A DNA stretch of 64,000 bases from an uncultured Bacteroidales bacterium (GCA_900544535.1 UQVH01000016.1:1-64000); one strand, 5' to 3'; positions 42,784 to 52,059 are shown, numbered from the stretch's first letter. Program-made: numbers and translations. The notes: a model not told the origin generated them from the sequence alone.

Positions 42784-44637
42784 ATGGCCAAACTGACACC
42801 GACTCCTCTCGAACTTCTCGCCCCCGCTCGCACCGCCGACATAGCCGTAGCAGCCATCACGGCGGGTGCCGATGCCGTCTATATAGGCGCTTCAAGCCAC
42901 GGTGCGCGCCGAGCCGCCGCCAACTCCGTGGCCGAGATCGGGCGCGTCTGCGAGTTCGCCCACCGTTTCGGCGCCAAGGTCTATGCGACGGTCAACACGA
43001 TTGTCTATGACGACGAAATCCGCTCCGTCGAGAGCCTTGTCGGCGAGCTTTACCGTGCGGGTGTTGATGCCCTCATTGTTCAGGACATGGCGTTGCTGCG
43101 CATGGATCTGCCTCCGATCGAACTTCACGCGAGCACACAGTGCGACATACGCGATGCCGCCAAAGCCCGCTTTCTTGCCGATGTCGGCTTCTCGCGCCTC
43201 GTGCTTGCCCGCGAGCTGTCGCTGAAAGAGATCGCTGAGATCCACGCCGCCGTTCCTGACACTCCGCTCGAAGCCTTCATCCACGGTGCTCTCTGTGTGA
43301 GTTACAGCGGCGACTGCCGGGCCAGTTTTGTGGCCACCGGCCGGAGCGCCAACCGCGGAGAGTGCGCGCAGATCTGCCGTCTTCCCTTTGACCTGATAGA
43401 TGCTGCGGGGCGCCCTCTTGTCCGCGGCAAGCATCTGCTTTCGCTGCGCGATCTCAACCGCTCGTCTGTAATGCCTGAGCTTGCCGCCGCCGGTGTCAGC
43501 TCGTTCAAGATCGAGGGGCGCCTGAAAGACGAAGCCTATGTCAGAAACACCGTCGGGGCTTACTGCCGCATTCTCGACCGGCTTGTAGCCGAAAGTGAGG
43601 GGCGCTACTTCCGTCAGTCGTCTGGAACCGTCCGCCTCGGCTTCAACCCCTCGCTTGACAAGAGCTTCAACCGCGGGTTCACGCCGTACTTCCTGACCGG
43701 CCGCGCTCCGGCCAAAGGGATGGCCTCGATGGCCAGTCCCAAAGCCACGGGAACGAAAGTCGGCACCGTCACCGCCTGCAATCAGAAGTTCATCACCGCG
43801 CGCCTCGACGCCAACCTGGCCAACGGCGACGGCCTCGGATTTTTCACTCCAGCAGGCATCTTCTCAGGCTTCCGGCTCAACCGCGTGGAGGGTAACCGCC
43901 TTTTCCCCGCGACACCGCAGTCTATTCCCGTCGGAACGCCCCTCTACCGCAACCGCGACAAGGAGTTTGACGATCAGATAGCCTCTTCGAAGAGTTCGCG
44001 CACGTTGAGTGTCGATATGTCGCTCCATGTCAAGGCCCCTGACCGCGTGATGCTCGAAATGACCGACGAGCGCGGAGTCTCCGCCTCGGTGATGGCTGTT
44101 CTCGACGCGCCTCTGCAAACCGCCGTCACATCCCAGACCGGTCCGCGCCGCAAGATCCTTGACAAGCTCGGCGCCACGGTCTATCGCGCAGGCCGGATTG
44201 TGGATCTCGCGGGCGATTACTTCATCCCCGCATCGGCTCTTGCCGCCCTGCGTCGTGACTGCGTCGAAGCCCTTGAACGCGCAGCGCGCATGACCTATCA
44301 CTATGACTACCGCCGACCGGAAAAGACTGACGCCGCTCTTCCGCAGGGCACCTGTCTGACCGTCCACGACAACGTGGCCAACCGCCTTGCCAGCAGTTTT
44401 TATACCGACCACGGCGCAACGGAGATCGGAGCCGCCATCGAGACCGGAGGTGACAGCCGCGAGGCCCCCGTCATGACCACCCGCTACTGTCTGCGCCGCG
44501 AACTTGGCCGCTGTCTGCGCGATCCGGAGGGACGGCAATGGAAAGGTCCGCTGACCCTCGTCAGCGGACCCCTGAAACTTCGTGCGGATTTCGACTGCCG
44601 CAACTGCCGCATGAACCTCTACCACCTCGGCGACTGA
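42784..44637 (+). CDS. rlhA: U32-family protein, RlhA-like
   Basis: A 617-residue peptidase U32-family protein with the additional C-terminal DUF3656-type region. Family motifs: LELLAPARTADIAVAAITAGADAVYIG at the N-terminus, LHASTQCDIRD, EAFIHGALCVSYSGDCRASF with the conserved cysteines, and ANRGECAQICRLPF. The closest characterised relative by layout is RlhA, which hydroxylates C2501 in 23S rRNA; TrhP is another relative, acting on tRNA. Despite the old name, protease activity is not established. A final Cys pair (FDCRNCRMNLY) may help bind metal. Single gene, convergent with the DUF486 gene. Confidence 0.85.
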   Translation: MAKLTPTPLELLAPARTADIAVAAITAGADAVYIGASSHGARRAAANSVAEIGRVCEFAHRFGAKVYATVNTIVYDDEIRSVESLVGELYRAGVDALIVQDMALLRMDLPPIELHASTQCDIRDAAKARFLADVGFSRLVLARELSLKEIAEIHAAVPDTPLEAFIHGALCVSYSGDCRASFVATGRSANRGECAQICRLPFDLIDAAGRPLVRGKHLLSLRDLNRSSVMPELAAAGVSSFKIEGRLKDEAYVRNTVGAYCRILDRLVAESEGRYFRQSSGTVRLGFNPSLDKSFNRGFTPYFLTGRAPAKGMASMASPKATGTKVGTVTACNQKFITARLDANLANGDGLGFFTPAGIFSGFRLNRVEGNRLFPATPQSIPVGTPLYRNRDKEFDDQIASSKSSRTLSVDMSLHVKAPDRVMLEMTDERGVSASVMAVLDAPLQTAVTSQTGPRRKILDKLGATVYRAGRIVDLAGDYFIPASALAALRRDCVEALERAARMTYHYDYRRPEKTDAALPQGTCLTVHDNVANRLASSFYTDHGATEIGAAIETGGDSREAPVMTTRYCLRRELGRCLRDPEGRQWKGPLTLVSGPLKLRADFDCRNCRMNLYHLGD

Positions 44638-44648
44638 CACCGGGGATG

Positions 44649-45023
44649 TCAGCTGTCCATGAAGACGAGGTAGACGGCGACGATCAGCAGGCAGAAGGCA
44701 AGGAAATGGTTCCAGTGCAGGGCTTCACCTTTGAAAAACATAATAGTGAAGACCGTGAAGATCACCAGTGAGATGACTTCCTGCATGACTTTCAGCTGCA
44801 ACAGCGAGAACTGGCCGCCGTTGCCGATGAATCCGTAGCGGTTTGCGGGCACCATGAACAGGTATTCAAATAGCGCCACTCCCCACGAAAGCAGTATGAC
44901 CAGCAGAAGCGGTGTCTGAGAGGTGATGACTTTCATTTCGGAGAGCTTGAGCTGTCCGTACCAGGCGAAAGTCATGAAGATGTTGCTGATGACAAGCAAA
45001 CCTAAGGTTAACCAGCCGTTCAT
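44649..45023 (-). CDS. DUF486 (DMT-like) small membrane protein
   Basis: A 124-residue inner-membrane protein with four predicted helices (about 4-22, 38-58, 78-97, 103-122), matching the DUF486 family. Conserved features are ISNIFMTFAWYGQLK, SWGVALFEYLFMVPANRYG and FSLLQLKVMQEVISL. Structurally it is like small drug/metabolite transporters; substrate unknown. It is 25 bases downstream of the 5'-nucleotidase gene and may be cotranscribed. Confidence 0.88.
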   Translation of the reverse strand: MNGWLTLGLLVISNIFMTFAWYGQLKLSEMKVITSQTPLLLVILLSWGVALFEYLFMVPANRYGFIGNGGQFSLLQLKVMQEVISLVIFTVFTIMFFKGEALHWNHFLAFCLLIVAVYLVFMDS

Positions 45024-45048
45024 AAGTGTATAATGTCCTCCTTTCGTG

Positions 45049-46581
45049 TCAGAATGCTGTCATTCGCGGCTTCTTGTCAGGTGCTCCGAGCAGCGTGTCG
45101 AGTTTGCCGGCCGAGATATAGTCGATGAGGATCGTATAGAGCACTTCGGGACTCTTGGCTATTGTCACGCCCTTTTTCAGCGGCTCCATATAGTCGTTGC
45201 CTGCGGCGAGATAGTCGATTGTCGCCAGACGGTAGGTGCGGTTCGGGTCCACGGGTTTGCCGTCGATCGTGGCGCTGTTGACCTGTTTTGTCGACGGATC
45301 ATAGAGCACACTGACATTGCCGCTCACGCCGTTGCCGTCCTGCGAAGCCATCACGGCGAAGTTGTCAAGCAGATCCTGACCTTTTATATCCATGACCACG
45401 ATCGAATTGTCAAAAGGAGCTATGTCGATGATCTCGCCCTGGGTGATCGGGCCTGAGGCAAGCGAGTTGCGGATACCGCCCTTGTTCATGATGGCGAGGT
45501 CGACAGGTTTGCCGCAAAGTTCGGCTCCGCGCACTCTGACGAAATCGCTCAGGAGGTTGAGCATCTCGGTCGACTTGCGTTCAAACTCAAAGGGCGAGTT
45601 TCCGATCACCTGCGAGCGCATCGAGTCGACTTTGGCGCGGTAGGGAGCCACGATGCTTTCGATCTTCGAACCTACGCGGCTGTCAAGACGGCTGTCGACG
45701 GGGATCAGCTTGGCCGATACCTGCTTGGTGTCGAGGTCAATGTCGATTTCTCCGAGGTTCACGCCGCTCGATCCTGTCTGGAGCACGCTGATCGTGTCGC
45801 CCGCAGCGTTGGCCACTCTCCATGTCGGCACTCCGGGACGTTTGTCGGCGGGGTCGACGACGGTGTGGGAGTGTCCGCCGATGATCACGTCGATGTCGCG
45901 CGAATTGCGGGCAAGGTCCATGTCGCTGTAACCCGGTTCGTTTTCATAGCCGATGTGGGTCACGGCGATCACCATGTCGGCACCCTCTTTCTTGAGTTTG
46001 GCGGCCTGTTCGTTGGCCGCCTTGATGCCGTCGATATATTTGACTCCGGTGTAGTTCGACTCGGTCACGATTCCCGCCGGATCAAGGTTGATGCCGATGA
46101 AGCCCACGGTCTTGTCGCCGAATTTTTTCACTACGGCCGGGACGAAGAGGCCGTCGAGTACTGATCCTGTGAAATCATAGTTGGTGCTGAGGCGGTTGGC
46201 GTTGAGCTGCTTCCATTCCTTCGCGAGCTGGTCCATGCCCTTGTCGAACTCGTGGTTGCCGAGGATCTGGATGTCATAGCCCATTGCGTTCATGACCTTG
46301 CGCTCCACCTCTCCGCCGAAAAGGGTGTAATAGAGCGAGCCTTGCACGGCGTCGCCGGCGTCGATGAGCATCACGTTCTCGTTGGCTCCGCGGACGCTGT
46401 CGATCAGCACGTCGCGGCGCGCCACGCCGCCGAGGTTGTGGCGGTCAGGGTCGATGGCCGAGTGGGTGTCGTTGGTGTGGAGGATGACCAGGCGGTTGTC
46501 TCCGCCCTCCTTCTTCGTGCAGGCGCTCCCCGCAACGAGAGCCGCCAAAGCGCACAAAATCAGTAGTCTGTTGATTTTCAT
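45049..46581 (-). CDS. 5'-nucleotidase/UDP-sugar hydrolase-like lipoprotein
   Basis: A 510-residue exported metallophosphatase. The start at 46581 gives a signal peptide with lipobox GSAC (Cys21). The calcineurin-like domain has VILHTNDTHSAIDPD, LIDAGDAVQG, ILGNHEFDKG, THIGYENE and GGHSHTVVD, i.e. the dinuclear metal ligands. The C-terminal 5'-nucleotidase domain has MNKGGIRNSLASGPITQGEIIDIAPFDNSIVVMDIKG, which places the substrate base. It should hydrolyse external or periplasmic nucleotides for salvage. A TAATTTTG box lies 89 bases upstream. Confidence 0.93.
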   Translation of the reverse strand: MKINRLLILCALAALVAGSACTKKEGGDNRLVILHTNDTHSAIDPDRHNLGGVARRDVLIDSVRGANENVMLIDAGDAVQGSLYYTLFGGEVERKVMNAMGYDIQILGNHEFDKGMDQLAKEWKQLNANRLSTNYDFTGSVLDGLFVPAVVKKFGDKTVGFIGINLDPAGIVTESNYTGVKYIDGIKAANEQAAKLKKEGADMVIAVTHIGYENEPGYSDMDLARNSRDIDVIIGGHSHTVVDPADKRPGVPTWRVANAAGDTISVLQTGSSGVNLGEIDIDLDTKQVSAKLIPVDSRLDSRVGSKIESIVAPYRAKVDSMRSQVIGNSPFEFERKSTEMLNLLSDFVRVRGAELCGKPVDLAIMNKGGIRNSLASGPITQGEIIDIAPFDNSIVVMDIKGQDLLDNFAVMASQDGNGVSGNVSVLYDPSTKQVNSATIDGKPVDPNRTYRLATIDYLAAGNDYMEPLKKGVTIAKSPEVLYTILIDYISAGKLDTLLGAPDKKPRMTAF

Positions 46582-46669
46582 ATGCTGTGTTGGATATATA
46601 TCTGAATTATAACCGACGGTCCGCAAAAGTTTTTAAATCTTGAAATTGCGGGATCGGATTTCATGACTG

Positions 46670-46698
46670 CAAAATTAGCAAAAATCCTTGAACATCAA
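46670..46698 (-). promoter_or_regulatory. Promoter of the 5'-nucleotidase gene
   Basis: On the minus strand TAATTTTG (46670-46677) is an exact -7 box, with TTG at 46696-46698, 18 bases upstream. Transcription would start near 46664, giving a leader of about 80 bases. Confidence 0.6.
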
Positions 46699-46766
46699 TG
46701 ACAGAAAATGCCGGTGGAGAGGATGGCAGATCCGTTCCGGCTTTGACTTTAGGCGTTCCGGCTTTG

Positions 46767-46873
46767 TAGGGCTGCACCATGGTGCAGCCGCATACCGGCG
46801 TCCGTGTCATATCGGTGTAACGGATTGCATCGTGTCGGATTGCGATGGGCGCATGCTCCATGGAGCATCCCTA
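46767..46873. repeat. REP-like element with two perfect palindromes
   Basis: TAGGG (46767-46771) and CCCTA (46869-46873) bound a 107-base element. It contains the 20-bp perfect palindrome GGCTGCACCATGGTGCAGCC (46770-46789) and the 16-bp perfect palindrome ATGCTCCATGGAGCAT (46853-46868). Just to its left the 12-mer GTTCCGGCTTTG occurs twice (near 46733 and 46755). The TAGGG...CCCTA design is shared with 53071-53152. Confidence 0.7.
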
Positions 46874-46889
46874 TACGGATACGGGGGCG

Positions 46890-47170
46890 CTACTGCTGTG
46901 CGAGGCGGCGGTTCTGGCGTTGCGTCGCACGTCGCAATTCTTGCTCGTAGAGGCGGCGTTCGCGGCGGTTGCGTGGCACGAACGGAGCGGGTTTCTCGTC
47001 TTCCGGATCAGCCGCCTCTCCATCAGGGTAATATCATGCGCCTCATGGTTTTCCGTGACAGAGGCGGCGAGGATGGCGGCGAGTTCATTGAATTGTCTGT
47101 CAGCAGCGGCTTTGTTTTCGGCAGCACACTGACGGGCGCGGCGCGAGCGCTGGACGGCTTTGAGACCGGA
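46890..47170 (-). pseudogene. Possible frameshifted small gene downstream of queE
   Basis: Two open stretches overlap here on the minus strand. From 47170 to about 47025 the frame continues that of queE after its TAA and reads KAVQRSRRARQCAAENKAAA...ENHEAHDITL. From 47033 to the TAG at 46890-46892 another frame reads DGEAADPEDEKPAPFVPRN and RRERRLYEQELRRATQ. Joined across a single-base shift near 47021-47030 they would make a basic, helical protein of about 92 residues, but there is no ATG after the queE stop. It may be a decayed gene, a sequencing error or chance. No function recognised. Confidence 0.35.
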
Positions 47171-47752
47171 TTACTGTATGTCGATCAGTTTGTGGGTCTG
47201 GAGGGAGAGGCGCCAGTGGGGGTGGGTGAGGATGTAGGCGACGGTGTCGGCGGTGTTGGAGCCTCCGGGGTAGCGCTGTGAGCTGCACGGCTGGAGGAAG
47301 TAGTGCATGGCGGGGATGGAGTTAGCTATGGACTCGACCTCCTGGCCCTCGTAGACCACCTTAAGCTCGTCGATATGGCGCAGACGTACGGTGATTTCTC
47401 CCGTGGGTCTCGGTTTGGGCGAGCATGTCACCCAGTCGATCTCTTCGGGGAGCTGATTGGTGCCGTTGGTCTCGATCTGTATGAACCAGCCTTCGTCGTG
47501 GAGCAGGTCGACAAGCATCTGATCGAGTTGCAGCGAGGGTTCGCCGCCGGTGATGACGACATGGCGCGCGGGATAGGTGCGCAGGGCCTCGGCGATCTGT
47601 ACGGGAGACATCTCGGTGTAGTCCTCGTGTGCGGTGTCGCAGAAGGAACATTTCAGATTGCATCCGCTCATGCGCAGAAACACGGCGGGGGTACCTGTGA
47701 AATAGCCCTCGCCCTGAAGCGAATAGAAAATCTCGTTGATACGGTAGCTCAT
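47171..47752 (-). CDS. queE: 7-carboxy-7-deazaguanine synthase (radical SAM)
   Basis: Radical SAM enzyme that contracts the ring of 6-carboxytetrahydropterin to form the 7-deazaguanine core of queuosine. The 193-residue length is usual. The cluster motif is CNLKCSFC (residues about 31-38), preceded by FYSLQGEGYFTGTPAVFLRMSG and followed by HVVITGGEPSLQ (the SAM-binding GGE). It is 12 bases after queD. tgt elsewhere in the window completes the link to tRNA modification. Confidence 0.95.
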   Translation of the reverse strand: MSYRINEIFYSLQGEGYFTGTPAVFLRMSGCNLKCSFCDTAHEDYTEMSPVQIAEALRTYPARHVVITGGEPSLQLDQMLVDLLHDEGWFIQIETNGTNQLPEEIDWVTCSPKPRPTGEITVRLRHIDELKVVYEGQEVESIANSIPAMHYFLQPCSSQRYPGGSNTADTVAYILTHPHWRLSLQTHKLIDIQ

Positions 47753-47764
47753 CGGAAGGTAGGA

Positions 47765-48097
47765 TTAATCGACCTCGTAGCTCGCGACATTGCCCTCGCT
47801 CTCCTGCACGTCGACGCGGTAGCAGTGGGGGATCTGCTCGCAGATCCAGCGGGCGATGTTTTCAGCCGTGGGGTTGAAGGGGAGGAGTTCGTTGAAATTT
47901 CCGTGGTCGAGATAGGCCGTGATGCGTTCCTTGATGTGGCTGAAATCGGCCACCATGCCGTCGGCATTGAGCTGACGCGAACGGCAGTGCACGGTCACAA
48001 TCCAGTTGTGGCCGTGGAGACGGCTGCACTTGCTTTCGTAGGAAAGTTCGAGACGGTGGCAGCCGGCGAGTTCGAAGCGTTTGGTTATATAATACAT
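47765..48097 (-). CDS. queD: 6-carboxy-5,6,7,8-tetrahydropterin synthase
   Basis: Converts dihydroneopterin triphosphate to 6-carboxytetrahydropterin, the substrate of QueE. The 110 residues form one T-fold unit. Zinc ligands are His14 in LAGCHRL and the pair in CSRLHGHNW; the DHGNFNELLPFNPTAENIARWI segment carries the catalytic His and substrate Glu region. It is upstream of queE in a two-gene operon. The 200-base region to its right is AT-rich; no exact -7 box was found. Confidence 0.93.
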   Translation of the reverse strand: MYYITKRFELAGCHRLELSYESKCSRLHGHNWIVTVHCRSRQLNADGMVADFSHIKERITAYLDHGNFNELLPFNPTAENIARWICEQIPHCYRVDVQESEGNVASYEVD

Positions 48098-48298
48098 CTG
48101 AGTTATTTAAGTAACTCTTAAAAATTAAACGTAATAAGTTTTTACAAAGTAACTCCGAGATACTTTTATACTTTCTGCGGCTTTATTACGGTAAAAATCA
48201 AACTGTTCATCGGTCGTTTATATCTATAAACTCCCTCTTCACACTTCGATTTTTCCTCGAAATAAATCTCGCATTAAGTATAAATTAATTTTCAAGAG

Positions 48299-49726
48299 TT
48301 ACTTAACAGGTTTGAGGCCGTGTTCGGCGGCGAGCCGGAGCATCAGTTCGCGGGCCTCCTCATGGTCGTTGCGGATCACACCGTCGAGCACGGCGTTTTT
48401 GATCGCGCTCTTGATCTGGCCGACTATCGGTCCGCCTGAGATGCCGAAGGTCTCCATGATCTCGGTGCCGTCGACCGGCGGCTTGAAATTGCGTATATGG
48501 TCGCGTTCGTTGAGGTTGACCATCTTGCGGCGCACGAGGGCGAAATTGTCGAGAATCCGGCGCACTTTCTCCTGGTTTTTCGATGTGATGTCGGCCTCGC
48601 AGAGAGTCATGAGGTCCTCGATGTCGTCGCCTGCGTCGTGGATCAGACGACGCACCGCCGAATCGGTCACCTCGTCCTCCACAAGAGCTATCGGACGCAT
48701 GTGCAGCTCGACAAGTTTGGCCACATATTTCATCTTGGCGTCCTGCGGCAGGCGCATGCGGCGGAAGATGCGCGGCACCATCTTGGCACCTATGAAATTG
48801 TGGTTGTGGAAGGTCCAGCCTATCTTTTCGTCCCAGCGCTTGGTGACTGGCTTGGCTATGTCGTGCATCAGCGCGCCCCAGCGCAGCCAGACGTCATCGC
48901 TCTTCTCGGCCACATTGTCGAGGACGGCCATGGTGTGGTAGAAATTGTCCTTGTGGCCGCGTCCGTTGACAACATCGACTCCTTTCATGGCGGCGAGTTC
49001 GGGGAAGATTATGGCAAGCAGACCGGATTTCAGCAGCAGGTCCCAGCCGGTCGAGGGTCGAGGGGCGCGCATGATTTTCATCAGCTCGTCGACGATGCGC
49101 TCTTTCGAGATGATGCGTATGCGTTCGGCGTTGCGGCGTATGGCCTCGAAGGTTTCAGGGAGTATGGTGAAATCGAGCTGTGTGGCGAAGCGGATGGCGC
49201 GCATCATGCGCAGGGGATCGTCGCTGAAAGTGATGTCAGGATCGAGCGGTGTGCGCAGAATCCGGCGCTCCATGTCGGCGATACCGTCGAAGAGATCGAC
49301 CAGTGTGCCGAATCCGTCGCGGTTGACGCGGATGGCGAGAGCGTTGACGGTGAAGTCGCGGCGCGAGAGGTCTTCTTCGAGTGTGCCGTCCTCGACAACG
49401 GGTTTGCGCGAATTGCGGTCGTAGCTTTCACGACGGGCGCCGACAAATTCAAGCTCCGTGTCGTGGCGCTTGACCTGTGCGGTGCCGAAGTTGCGAAACA
49501 CGCTGATGTGCGTCCCGCGTCCGAGCCGGGCGGCCACGATCTCGGCCAGTTCGATGCCGCTGCCTACGGTGACGAAATCAAAATCCTTTGACGGCCGTTC
49601 GAGGAAGAGGTCGCGCACACAGCCCCCCACGGCATAGCAGGGGCGGTCGATCGAGTCGGCCGCCTCGCCGATGGAGTGGAAGAGCGGGGTGTCGATTTTG
49701 CTTACTATATCTTTCAGTGATTGCAT
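48299..49726 (-). CDS. cca: CCA-adding tRNA nucleotidyltransferase with HD domain
   Basis: Adds or repairs the 3' CCA end of tRNAs. The 475-residue class II nucleotidyltransferase has the head-domain motif YAVGGCVRDLFLERPSKDFDFVTVG with the metal-binding acidic pair, RRDFTVNALAI, and the nucleotide-selecting DPLRMMRAIRFATQL. A downstream HD-type domain has HKDNFYHTMAVLDN and WGALMHDIAKPVTK. It lies 68 bases after the M24 peptidase gene. Confidence 0.94.
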   Translation of the reverse strand: MQSLKDIVSKIDTPLFHSIGEAADSIDRPCYAVGGCVRDLFLERPSKDFDFVTVGSGIELAEIVAARLGRGTHISVFRNFGTAQVKRHDTELEFVGARRESYDRNSRKPVVEDGTLEEDLSRRDFTVNALAIRVNRDGFGTLVDLFDGIADMERRILRTPLDPDITFSDDPLRMMRAIRFATQLDFTILPETFEAIRRNAERIRIISKERIVDELMKIMRAPRPSTGWDLLLKSGLLAIIFPELAAMKGVDVVNGRGHKDNFYHTMAVLDNVAEKSDDVWLRWGALMHDIAKPVTKRWDEKIGWTFHNHNFIGAKMVPRIFRRMRLPQDAKMKYVAKLVELHMRPIALVEDEVTDSAVRRLIHDAGDDIEDLMTLCEADITSKNQEKVRRILDNFALVRRKMVNLNERDHIRNFKPPVDGTEIMETFGISGGPIVGQIKSAIKNAVLDGVIRNDHEEARELMLRLAAEHGLKPVK

Positions 49727-49794
49727 TTTCAGGGGTTGACTGGTGGGAGCGGCTGGACGCCGGTTGAAACGGATGCGCCGTCAGTGGGCGGACG

Positions 49795-51000
49795 TCAGAC
49801 GTCGAAATAGGAAATCTCCTCAGGAGCCGGGGTCAGACATTCGACATGGTCGTCATAGACGGCATAGGTGTTCTCGATGCCTACGGCGCCTGTGTGGGGG
49901 ATGACGAATTTCGGTTCGAGGGCTATGACGTTGCTGGCGGCAATGATGTCGCGCGAGCGCGGCGCTATGACCGGAAGCTCGTTGATCTCGATGCCGATGC
50001 CGTGGCCGATGAAGCCTGCGTGCTGGCGGTGACCCATGAAATAGGGGTGCAGGTCGCGCTCGCGGACCATCTCCTCGGCTTTTGCGTAAAGCGCTTTGGC
50101 CTCGGCTCCGGGGCGCATCATGGCGCAGAGCTCGCGGTGGATGTCGATGGAGCACTGATGTGCTTTCAGTGCCAGCGGGGAGATCTCGCCGAGGGCATAG
50201 ACGCGGGTCATGTCGGTCATGTAGCCGTCGAAATTGCCGTTCATGTCGACCATCACGGTGTTGCCGGGCTTGATGGTGTTGCCGTTGGCGCCGACGGGAA
50301 GCGACGGATCGAGTCCCTGACCGCCCATGGCGAAGTCGTAGGGAGAGGGGAAATCGGCATTGTCGCCCACAAGGACGTTGCCCATGTAAAGCTCCATCGA
50401 GTCGCCGCTGATGCGGAACTGGCCCAGACAGCCTTCGAGGCGGCTGAGCTTCTCGATCTCCACCTGGAGTTCAAGGTCGGACATCCCGGACTGATAGAGG
50501 TGGGGGATGCGGCTGTAAACGTGGACATGCTTGATGCCTGAGCGGCGGATCATCCCGATCTCCTCCTCAGTCTTGACCGCACGGGCCTGACGCATGACGG
50601 CAGAGGCGTTTTTCAGTTCGCTCTGCGGGAAGAGAGCCTTGAGGCGCGTAGCTGTGGAGTAGGGGAGCACATCAAGCTCCAGTCCGATGGATTGGGGGAC
50701 GTTCAGCCCTATGGAAGCCGCGATCTCTTCGGGTTTGCGGATATAGACCACATTGTCGCCTGTGAGTTCGACGGGGCGGCGCACGAAGTAGATCACCGGG
50801 CCTTCGAGCGGGATGTAGACGTAGCCCGCGTAGACACGGCCCGTAACATAATATTTATTGGCGTTGTCCGAGATGAGGATTGCCGACAGATTGTCGGCCG
50901 CCATTTGCGTCCTGATCCTGTCAAGGCGCATCTGCTGCTCCTCATGTCCGAGAAGCAGCAGATGGTTGATGTCTATGGAGTGCATGGTCCGTTTATTCAT
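49795..51000 (-). CDS. M24-family Xaa-Pro aminopeptidase-like protein
   Basis: A 401-residue pita-bread-fold metallopeptidase homologue. The N-terminal creatinase-like domain (about 15-140) is followed by the catalytic domain with metal ligands expected in VMVDMNGNFDGYMTDMTRVYAL (two Asp), GHGIGIEINELP (His and Glu) and the C-terminal ALEPKFVIP (Glu). It probably cleaves X-Pro dipeptides or peptides. Start ATG at 51000 overlaps the stop of the META lipoprotein gene by 8 bases, so translational coupling is likely. Confidence 0.9.
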   Translation of the reverse strand: MNKRTMHSIDINHLLLLGHEEQQMRLDRIRTQMAADNLSAILISDNANKYYVTGRVYAGYVYIPLEGPVIYFVRRPVELTGDNVVYIRKPEEIAASIGLNVPQSIGLELDVLPYSTATRLKALFPQSELKNASAVMRQARAVKTEEEIGMIRRSGIKHVHVYSRIPHLYQSGMSDLELQVEIEKLSRLEGCLGQFRISGDSMELYMGNVLVGDNADFPSPYDFAMGGQGLDPSLPVGANGNTIKPGNTVMVDMNGNFDGYMTDMTRVYALGEISPLALKAHQCSIDIHRELCAMMRPGAEAKALYAKAEEMVRERDLHPYFMGHRQHAGFIGHGIGIEINELPVIAPRSRDIIAASNVIALEPKFVIPHTGAVGIENTYAVYDDHVECLTPAPEEISYFDV

Positions 51001-51883
51001 CAGTGAGCTGGTCGGGAGAGATGCGGATGAGTGTCAGCACCGGCATACCCTCGGAATCCTTCATGATGGCCTGGTCGGAGGAGGCACCTTCGACGCAGGT
51101 GGACACTTCTTCGAGAGCCACGAGGAATGACTGTTCGGTGGCGATGTCGGGACAGGTCATGCGTGTCGTGGCCAGATCCTTGAACTCGATGCCGTCGCCT
51201 TTGTCGAGGTTGATGACAATGGCGCCGTTGAGTACGTTGCAGCCGGCGTTGCCATGAATCTTGCATTCATCCACGTCGATGACGACCTTGATGGCCGCCG
51301 AGGCCGGAACCGGAGTGCCCTTGATGGTGGTCACCTGCCAGGCGCCGTTGAGGAACGAGAGGTTGCGTTTGCGCAGTGTCATCAGCGCGCGGCCCGACTC
51401 GGAGTTGAGCGAGATACTGTTGTCGTCGATGACACTGTAAGAGGCCACCTGATTGAGAGCCTGGTTGAAGGAATATTCATAAGGAGCGTCGGGACAGGCT
51501 TTGAGCGTGGAGATAAATTCGCCGTTGGGGTTCAGACGGTTGCCCCTGACGATCCACGAACCGTTGAGATAGTTGCAGCCGTTGAAGCCGATGACGAGGA
51601 TTGCGGTCTTCGCATCGGGGATGGCCTTGAAGGTCAGTTCGGGATGATTTTCGCCGTTGACCTTGACCTGCTCGCCGTTGATGGTGGTGACGGACCAGCT
51701 GCCCATCAGGGGGGCAATCTGCTTTTCGTCGTACGACGATTCCGCCTGCTGTCCGCTGACAGCCGTTGTCTTTACATTAGCATTGTCACTTGCCACGGTA
51801 GTGCCGCTTTTTTTGAATACGCTGCAGCCCGTCATCAGGAGAGTAAGAGAGAGGGCAGTTGCAAATAGTGAAACAGATTTCAT
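50993..51883 (-). CDS. Lipoprotein with two META domains
   Basis: A 296-residue lipoprotein, lipobox MTGC (Cys20). It has two META/HslJ-like domains: about 55-165 (MGSWSVTTINGEQV...FNGCNYLNGSW) and about 170-290 (NGAWQVTTIKGTPV...NAGCNVLNGAIV). Each carries the G-C-N-x-L-N-G core. The function of META domains is poorly known; HslJ has been tied to stress and motility. Here it probably acts in the envelope. It is the first gene of an operon with the M24 peptidase and cca. Confidence 0.88.
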   Translation of the reverse strand: MKSVSLFATALSLTLLMTGCSVFKKSGTTVASDNANVKTTAVSGQQAESSYDEKQIAPLMGSWSVTTINGEQVKVNGENHPELTFKAIPDAKTAILVIGFNGCNYLNGSWIVRGNRLNPNGEFISTLKACPDAPYEYSFNQALNQVASYSVIDDNSISLNSESGRALMTLRKRNLSFLNGAWQVTTIKGTPVPASAAIKVVIDVDECKIHGNAGCNVLNGAIVINLDKGDGIEFKDLATTRMTCPDIATEQSFLVALEEVSTCVEGASSDQAIMKDSEGMPVLTLIRISPDQLTDE

Positions 51884-52028
51884 GATTACGAATTTTTTAG
51901 AGGTTGAAATGGAAGACGGCGGACCTTTCCGGCCGCGAGTCCCGGATTTTTAGATTAAACATCTGAAAGCGGGACTTTGTGCGTCATCTCTGAAAAAAGA
52001 ATTGCCGCGATGGGCGCCTAATAATCCA

Positions 52029-52059
52029 CAAAAGTAATCAATTTCCCCAAAATAAGCAA
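52029..52059 (-). promoter_or_regulatory. Promoter of the META-lipoprotein operon
   Basis: On the minus strand TTG (52057-52059) and TACTTTTG (52029-52036) are spaced by 20 bases, fitting the Bacteroidetes consensus. The leader to the start at 51883 would be about 140 bases long; no riboswitch is recognised in it. Confidence 0.7.

Noticed and set aside
46581..46626. Longer N-terminus for the 5'-nucleotidase
   Set aside because: The extra residues would precede a complete lipoprotein signal peptide, so the ATG at 46581 is the better start.
48497..49591. A 364-codon plus-strand open frame
   Set aside because: Antisense to the CCA-adding enzyme gene and lacking any recognisable domain.
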